From: Flavobacteriaceae bacterium
GTDB taxonomy: Bacteria > Bacteroidota > Bacteroidia > Flavobacteriales > Flavobacteriaceae
DNA: 10,329 nt
Reading direction: 5' to 3'
NCBI GenBank assembly: GCA_018672145.1
Contig: JABHGH010000033.1
Coordinates: 1 to 10,329 of the forward strand
A program made the position numbers and the translations under genes. Every line of letters begins with the position of its first letter. Position 1 is the first letter of the stretch. The notes below the pieces were generated by a model. It was not told where the DNA came from. It searched no databases and saw nothing but the letters and a program-made list of their open reading frames with translations. Shown here piece by piece: positions 6,679 through 10,329 of this stretch.

Positions 6679-9600
6679 TCAAAAATAAATATTCATTTGA
6701 CTGATTTCTCCGCTTCGGCTAAACACTTTTTCCGATTCTTCTCGATCAAGTATGTGGCTTTCAACAACTTTCGTTTGGCCATTGCTCAATACGAGTTCAA
6801 TGCCTGTTGATTTGCCAGATTTTGTATGATAAACAATTGGGATTTGACAGTAGGTATAACACAAAGCGTTTGCTGGCACATCAATGGATTGCTTTTGATT
6901 TGCCGTATTATAATATATAAATTTATCCTCCTTGTTTAAGAATTCGTCGACACGAACAATCGTAGGATCAAAATGCAAGCACCCTTTCTCAGCGTAAACG
7001 CCAAACTCACCCCATCGACATAAAATATCCTCTTTTACTTGGCCTGTCATACCTGGTTGTTGCGCACCCCTACCAGCAGGCGTGTGTGAATATGGGTCGG
7101 TTGGAAATGCCCCATAATCCTGAGGTGTTTTGTGGGCGCCAATGCCATCTACGACTTTATAATAGTGTTTACGCAACGCTTCCGTGACTTCAGGGGAGGA
7201 TTGGCAGTGAATCGATTCCCATAACACCTCTTGAACAGCGAGGGATAGTTTAGAAACCATATGCCAATAAATAGAGCCTAAGCCCTCAAATCCAAAGAAG
7301 GTTCCTGAACGTCCTGTAAACGATTTGTGATTAAATAAATCATCGAATAAGTTGCGTAAACTTTCTTTTTCTGCTTTGACCAAGTCACCATAAGAAGCAT
7401 CTAATTCACTCATCGCATGTACCAAACTGTCCGCATTGGTGAAGTTTCCATTGAAGTGATACACGCCCGCACTGTCTTTTTGGACAAGTTGCTTGTTGTT
7501 GTCAGCAATCAATTTAGTTAATAGGGCTGAACCCTTAACCGCATCTTCTGGCACGTTATTTTTGGCAAAAAAGCGTGGCAAATCTTTGTTTGGGTACAGC
7601 ATATAGCTATTCTGATCCTCACGATATATTTTACTCGCACGCATTTGATCAAGAACGTTAACTGCTTCTTCAGCTGTCAAAAAGCCCGAACTCAGAACAG
7701 CTACCTGTCCTTCAAGCATCTCTGCGAGATAGGAAATCGAAACGCCACCTTGTTGTTCAAATGTGATAAGGTTATAGGCATGGAATAGCCCATCGTTGCG
7801 TTTGTTAGCGGAAATCGAATGATCGATATAAGCCAAACTTATGCGAATAAATTCTTTGAGTTCTTTAGTCGATACCGCAGTTGTTTTGGCAGAGAACCCA
7901 TTTTTGTAAATGTTGTTTCTATAATCGCTACCCGCTTGGCCGAGTGCATCGACAATCGACTGACGACTGTTGTTGTCAATAGCGCCTTCCAAAAGAGATT
8001 CTTTTGCAAGTAATTGCTGAGAAATTTGCTGGAAAAACGTGTGTATTTCCGTAGAAAGGGACGTTTCACTAAAATTAACGCCATCGATAAGTGTGTCAAA
8101 AAACTTGAGAAAGCGACGCATATAGTAAAGCGTTACCATTGAAGTTCCGTTTCCAACAAGTGCATTGTTTGCATCGTTCCATTCTGGTCGCTGCGTGTTG
8201 AGCCAAATTCCCGCTTCAGGAACAAAGTTTGACATTTTTGCCAATACTGTCGCCAAAAGTTTTTCAAGCATATTCACATGAAAGACGTCTCCACTTGGTG
8301 TGGTTTGTAAAGCACCGTCAGCTCCGATCTCATCTTTTTGCTTGTCGATCTTATTATGCAATTCTTCGTCAAAGAAAATGGTGTCTTTCGGGTTGTTAAC
8401 AATGTCCTCATACGATTTGATAATGTATGGTACATGTGCGTAAACAAAGTTGTTTTCTTCTAAGCTAGCTGCGAGTTTTCCGGGATAATACTTCTGTGAA
8501 AATTCCAAGAATTTAAGCAAGTATATGATTTGATGGTCTCCCCAATAACCGATGTAAGACCATGGATCGTGTGGCTCAATAATTTCCCAATCAAAACCAT
8601 CTTTGGTAACACGGTAAGGATTGTAACCATCAAAAGTTGATGCGTTAAGAAATCTGAAAATCATTCCTTCAATAAAAGATGGATAGGCATGTGCTAGAGC
8701 TTCCCAGTTTTGGAAAATATCACGCCAGTTTCCTTGATAATCTAAAATTTTGGATCCATCATTTTCGTTTTGCGTGTTAATGGAAAACCAGTTCCATGGA
8801 CGGCTTGGATCTCCATGACGACGACTAAATTTGAGTGGCAAATATTCTGTTGCTAATCTTTTGATCGGAACAGATGGAATATCACCAATGTTGTTCGACA
8901 GCTGGCCTAAGGTGAATACCTCATCCCATTGGTTGAGCTGCTCTTCATACTTGGCAAACTCTACTTTGTTTGCTTGTTGCAGATAGGGAAGGAAATCAGA
9001 TTTTTCGATTTGATAGTTGTTGTCAAAAATACCTCCACGCATGATATTGAACATGGTGTTTGAGAAATGACGCATAATCGTACGCTTGTCTTGAGTGAGC
9101 TGAAGTCCATCTGCGGCTGCACACAATTGGATGAGGTTGTCTGTTCCCAGACCTACATCTTCAAGGACTTCGGCAACAACATCTCCTTTTTTCATGGTAT
9201 CTATGAGCGCACTAATTCCAATCATTGATTGGTTGACGTCGGCAACAATAAACCATTCTTTACTTTCTTCTGCATTGAGTGTGAGTTTGTCGACCATAAA
9301 ATAGGCCCCTTTTTCTCCTTTATTTTCCCACTCTTCATGAACTGCTTGATCTCTTCGAAATGCTTCCAATTGGAACGAAGACAGTAAAAAAGTTGGCTTG
9401 TCTAAACCTGAAGACCAAACCGTTGTTGCTTTTAATGCCTCGCTTGGCTCAGCACGATCAACAATAATAGCACTTAAGGCATAAATTCCCAGTGCATATT
9501 CTTTTTCCAGCTCACTTTTTTTGTAAGCATCCACGAGGTTACTTTTACTGTTTTGCAAATCCGCTTCAACACCAAAAGGCACAAGATTTTGAATTCCATC

Positions 9601-10119
9601 TAGGACGTGGACTGTTGTTTTTTCTGTGGAGAGGTTGCGCAATGTTGCCTGACGAACAAACCCAAAGCGGTTGCTGGAGCTCCATTGGTATTTGAATGAC
9701 AGAGACAAGTCATGGTTGATTTGCTCGAAGACGACAGTATTGCCATATTCACTCTTATACAAATTGGTTTCCGTGTCATAGCTCGAATCGGTAAGGACCG
9801 AAAATGGTTCCCATAAATATGTAGTGCCTTGCTGTTCGACACGCAAAATGGTTTTACTCCCGGTCATTTCGGAAGTCTCCATGATTTTATCTACCGTATA
9901 GTATGGAAACAGCGACTGGTTACAATCTTTCCTTCCTGCAGATAGTCCGCCATTACTCCCGATAAACATCCAGTGATTTGCATCACTAACAATACTCATA
10001 AAAAAAGGAGACATATTATCTACATTACTGATTTTGTAAAACCACTCTCCTTCTATTTTTACCAAGTCCCCATCCGTTTGACGACTGTTAATTTTTCTTT
10101 TATTTTGTCCGATATACAT
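6679..10119 (-). CDS. Inverting beta-glucan/oligoglucan phosphorylase, GH94-related (probably GH149, possibly GH161)
   Basis: This 1146-residue protein without a signal peptide is predicted to be cytosolic. It looks like the large GH94-clan phosphorylases that cleave beta-1,3-gluco-oligosaccharides with phosphate to give alpha-glucose 1-phosphate. An N-terminal beta-rich domain (about 20-300) contains FIGSNGGLSAGRKD. A helical stretch follows, then a (alpha/alpha)6-barrel region (about 430-1045) with SRPWNWFSIN, DYQGNWRDIFQNWEAL and DPWSYIGYWGDHQIIYL. The catalytic-acid motif is RPEWNDANNAL, with Asp649 matching the Asp of the DWND motif in GH94. GAQQPGMTGQVKEDIL (about 1019-1033) resembles the GH94 phosphate-site loop GMTG. 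A short beta-rich C-terminal domain ends the protein. The length exceeds the roughly 800 residues of typical GH94 enzymes and fits the larger GH149 and GH161 families, which act on beta-1,3-glucan oligomers. I lean to GH149 on motif memory only. Its neighbours (GH17, GH3, symporter) support the substrate. It starts 59 bp after the partial upstream gene. Confidence 0.85.
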   Translation of the reverse strand: MYIGQNKRKINSRQTDGDLVKIEGEWFYKISNVDNMSPFFMSIVSDANHWMFIGSNGGLSAGRKDCNQSLFPYYTVDKIMETSEMTGSKTILRVEQQGTTYLWEPFSVLTDSSYDTETNLYKSEYGNTVVFEQINHDLSLSFKYQWSSSNRFGFVRQATLRNLSTEKTTVHVLDGIQNLVPFGVEADLQNSKSNLVDAYKKSELEKEYALGIYALSAIIVDRAEPSEALKATTVWSSGLDKPTFLLSSFQLEAFRRDQAVHEEWENKGEKGAYFMVDKLTLNAEESKEWFIVADVNQSMIGISALIDTMKKGDVVAEVLEDVGLGTDNLIQLCAAADGLQLTQDKRTIMRHFSNTMFNIMRGGIFDNNYQIEKSDFLPYLQQANKVEFAKYEEQLNQWDEVFTLGQLSNNIGDIPSVPIKRLATEYLPLKFSRRHGDPSRPWNWFSINTQNENDGSKILDYQGNWRDIFQNWEALAHAYPSFIEGMIFRFLNASTFDGYNPYRVTKDGFDWEIIEPHDPWSYIGYWGDHQIIYLLKFLEFSQKYYPGKLAASLEENNFVYAHVPYIIKSYEDIVNNPKDTIFFDEELHNKIDKQKDEIGADGALQTTPSGDVFHVNMLEKLLATVLAKMSNFVPEAGIWLNTQRPEWNDANNALVGNGTSMVTLYYMRRFLKFFDTLIDGVNFSETSLSTEIHTFFQQISQQLLAKESLLEGAIDNNSRQSIVDALGQAGSDYRNNIYKNGFSAKTTAVSTKELKEFIRISLAYIDHSISANKRNDGLFHAYNLITFEQQGGVSISYLAEMLEGQVAVLSSGFLTAEEAVNVLDQMRASKIYREDQNSYMLYPNKDLPRFFAKNNVPEDAVKGSALLTKLIADNNKQLVQKDSAGVYHFNGNFTNADSLVHAMSELDASYGDLVKAEKESLRNLFDDLFNHKSFTGRSGTFFGFEGLGSIYWHMVSKLSLAVQEVLWESIHCQSSPEVTEALRKHYYKVVDGIGAHKTPQDYGAFPTDPYSHTPAGRGAQQPGMTGQVKEDILCRWGEFGVYAEKGCLHFDPTIVRVDEFLNKEDKFIYYNTANQKQSIDVPANALCYTYCQIPIVYHTKSGKSTGIELVLSNGQTKVVESHILDREESEKVFSRSGEISQMNIYF

Positions 10120-10178
10120 TTATCCTATAAAATTCTTTATTTGGCCCGTTTTCTTTAATAAAGGCGTTGACCGTGTCT

Positions 10179-10329
10179 TTAATTTTTGTTAACTCGAAAT
10201 GGAATATTTGCGGTACCCACATGATTTTTGTTATCGTGGACATAGACAAATATTCGATATGTACCCTCTTCCTGAGGAATTGTAAACCTTAATTTCCCAT
10301 TTTCACTTATTCTTTTTTTCCATTGAACA
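10179..10329 (-). CDS. C-terminal fragment of a beta-rich protein, probably a secreted glycan-active protein
   Basis: Only the last 49 codons before the TAA at 10181-10179 are inside the window; the frame is open to the right edge. The peptide includes KLRFTIPQEEGTYRIFVYV and ends HVGTANIPFRVNKN. This reads as the final strands of an immunoglobulin-like or fibronectin-like domain. The G-x-Y-R-x-F-V-Y-V...ANIPF-x-V pattern is familiar from the C-termini of Bacteroidota secreted glycoside hydrolases, but I cannot name the family from this piece. Same strand and 59 bp from the phosphorylase start, with no promoter seen between, suggest one transcript. Confidence 0.75.
   Translation of the reverse strand, partial: VQWKKRISENGKLRFTIPQEEGTYRIFVYVHDNKNHVGTANIPFRVNKN

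Larger units (their letters stand above)
568..10329 (-). other. Probable beta-glucan utilisation operon, 3' part
   Basis: Read right to left, the order is unidentified C-terminal fragment, phosphorylase, GH3, GPH symporter, GH17, GH17, then possibly the small lipoprotein. Gaps are 59 bp, 36 bp, a 17-nt overlap, 7 bp, 14 bp and 65 bp. No promoter matching the Bacteroidota -33 TTTG / -7 TAnnTTTG pattern is convincing in any gap, so transcription probably enters from beyond the right edge. The last boundary, at the lipoprotein, is the least certain. Confidence 0.65.

Noticed and set aside
6647..6679. Mini-ORF of 10 codons (MKNCFQIDQF) whose ATG overlaps the phosphorylase TGA as TGATG and ends 4 nt before the GH3 start.
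   Set aside because: Too short to support as a gene. It could aid translational coupling, but one TGATG in AT-rich spacer DNA is expected by chance.
7839..8099. Minus-strand alternate frame inside the phosphorylase, checked as a sign of a frameshift.
   Set aside because: The phosphorylase frame is continuous and carries conserved motifs on both sides, so there is no break to explain.
1..10329. Search for CRISPR, tRNA, IS ends, long direct repeats, phage or toxin-antitoxin genes.
   Set aside because: None seen by eye; the window is filled by metabolic genes with gaps of 65 bp or less.

Overview
The window is gene-dense and looks like part of a beta-glucan (laminarin-type) utilisation locus from a Bacteroidota bacterium, most likely a marine-type flavobacterium. 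The evidence is moderately AT-rich DNA, weak Shine-Dalgarno signals, short lipoprotein signal peptides ending in FSSC or LFSC, and the combination of GH17, GH3, a GPH-type sugar symporter and a large GH94-related phosphorylase. No SusC/SusD pair, regulator, RNA gene, IS element or CRISPR array is visible, so this is probably the downstream half of a larger locus that continues past the right edge.

Layout. All genes but the first lie on the minus strand and read right to left. At the right edge (10179-10329) is the C-terminal end of an unidentified beta-rich protein. Next, 59 bp away, is a 1146-residue inverting glycoside phosphorylase related to the GH94/GH149/GH161 clan (6679-10119). It is followed by a GH3 exo-beta-glucosidase lipoprotein (4378-6642), a GPH-family sugar:cation symporter that starts at TTG inside the end of the GH3 gene (2946-4394), and two different GH17 enzymes without signal peptides (2045-2938 and 1095-2030). 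After a 65-bp gap comes a small orphan lipoprotein (568-1029). The left edge holds the 3' part of a plus-strand atypical SDR/epimerase-like gene (3-584), which converges on the lipoprotein gene and overlaps it by 17 bp. No gene-free stretch exceeds 65 bp.

How the genes may work together (inference). The lipoprotein GH3 trims beta-glucan oligosaccharides outside the inner membrane and the symporter imports oligosaccharides. In the cytosol the two GH17 enzymes cut or rearrange beta-1,3-glucan chains, and the phosphorylase releases glucose 1-phosphate without spending ATP. The unusual part is the apparently cytosolic, partly phosphorolytic beta-1,3-glucan route with two leaderless GH17 proteins. 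The enzyme families are known; the specific division of labour is the point worth testing.
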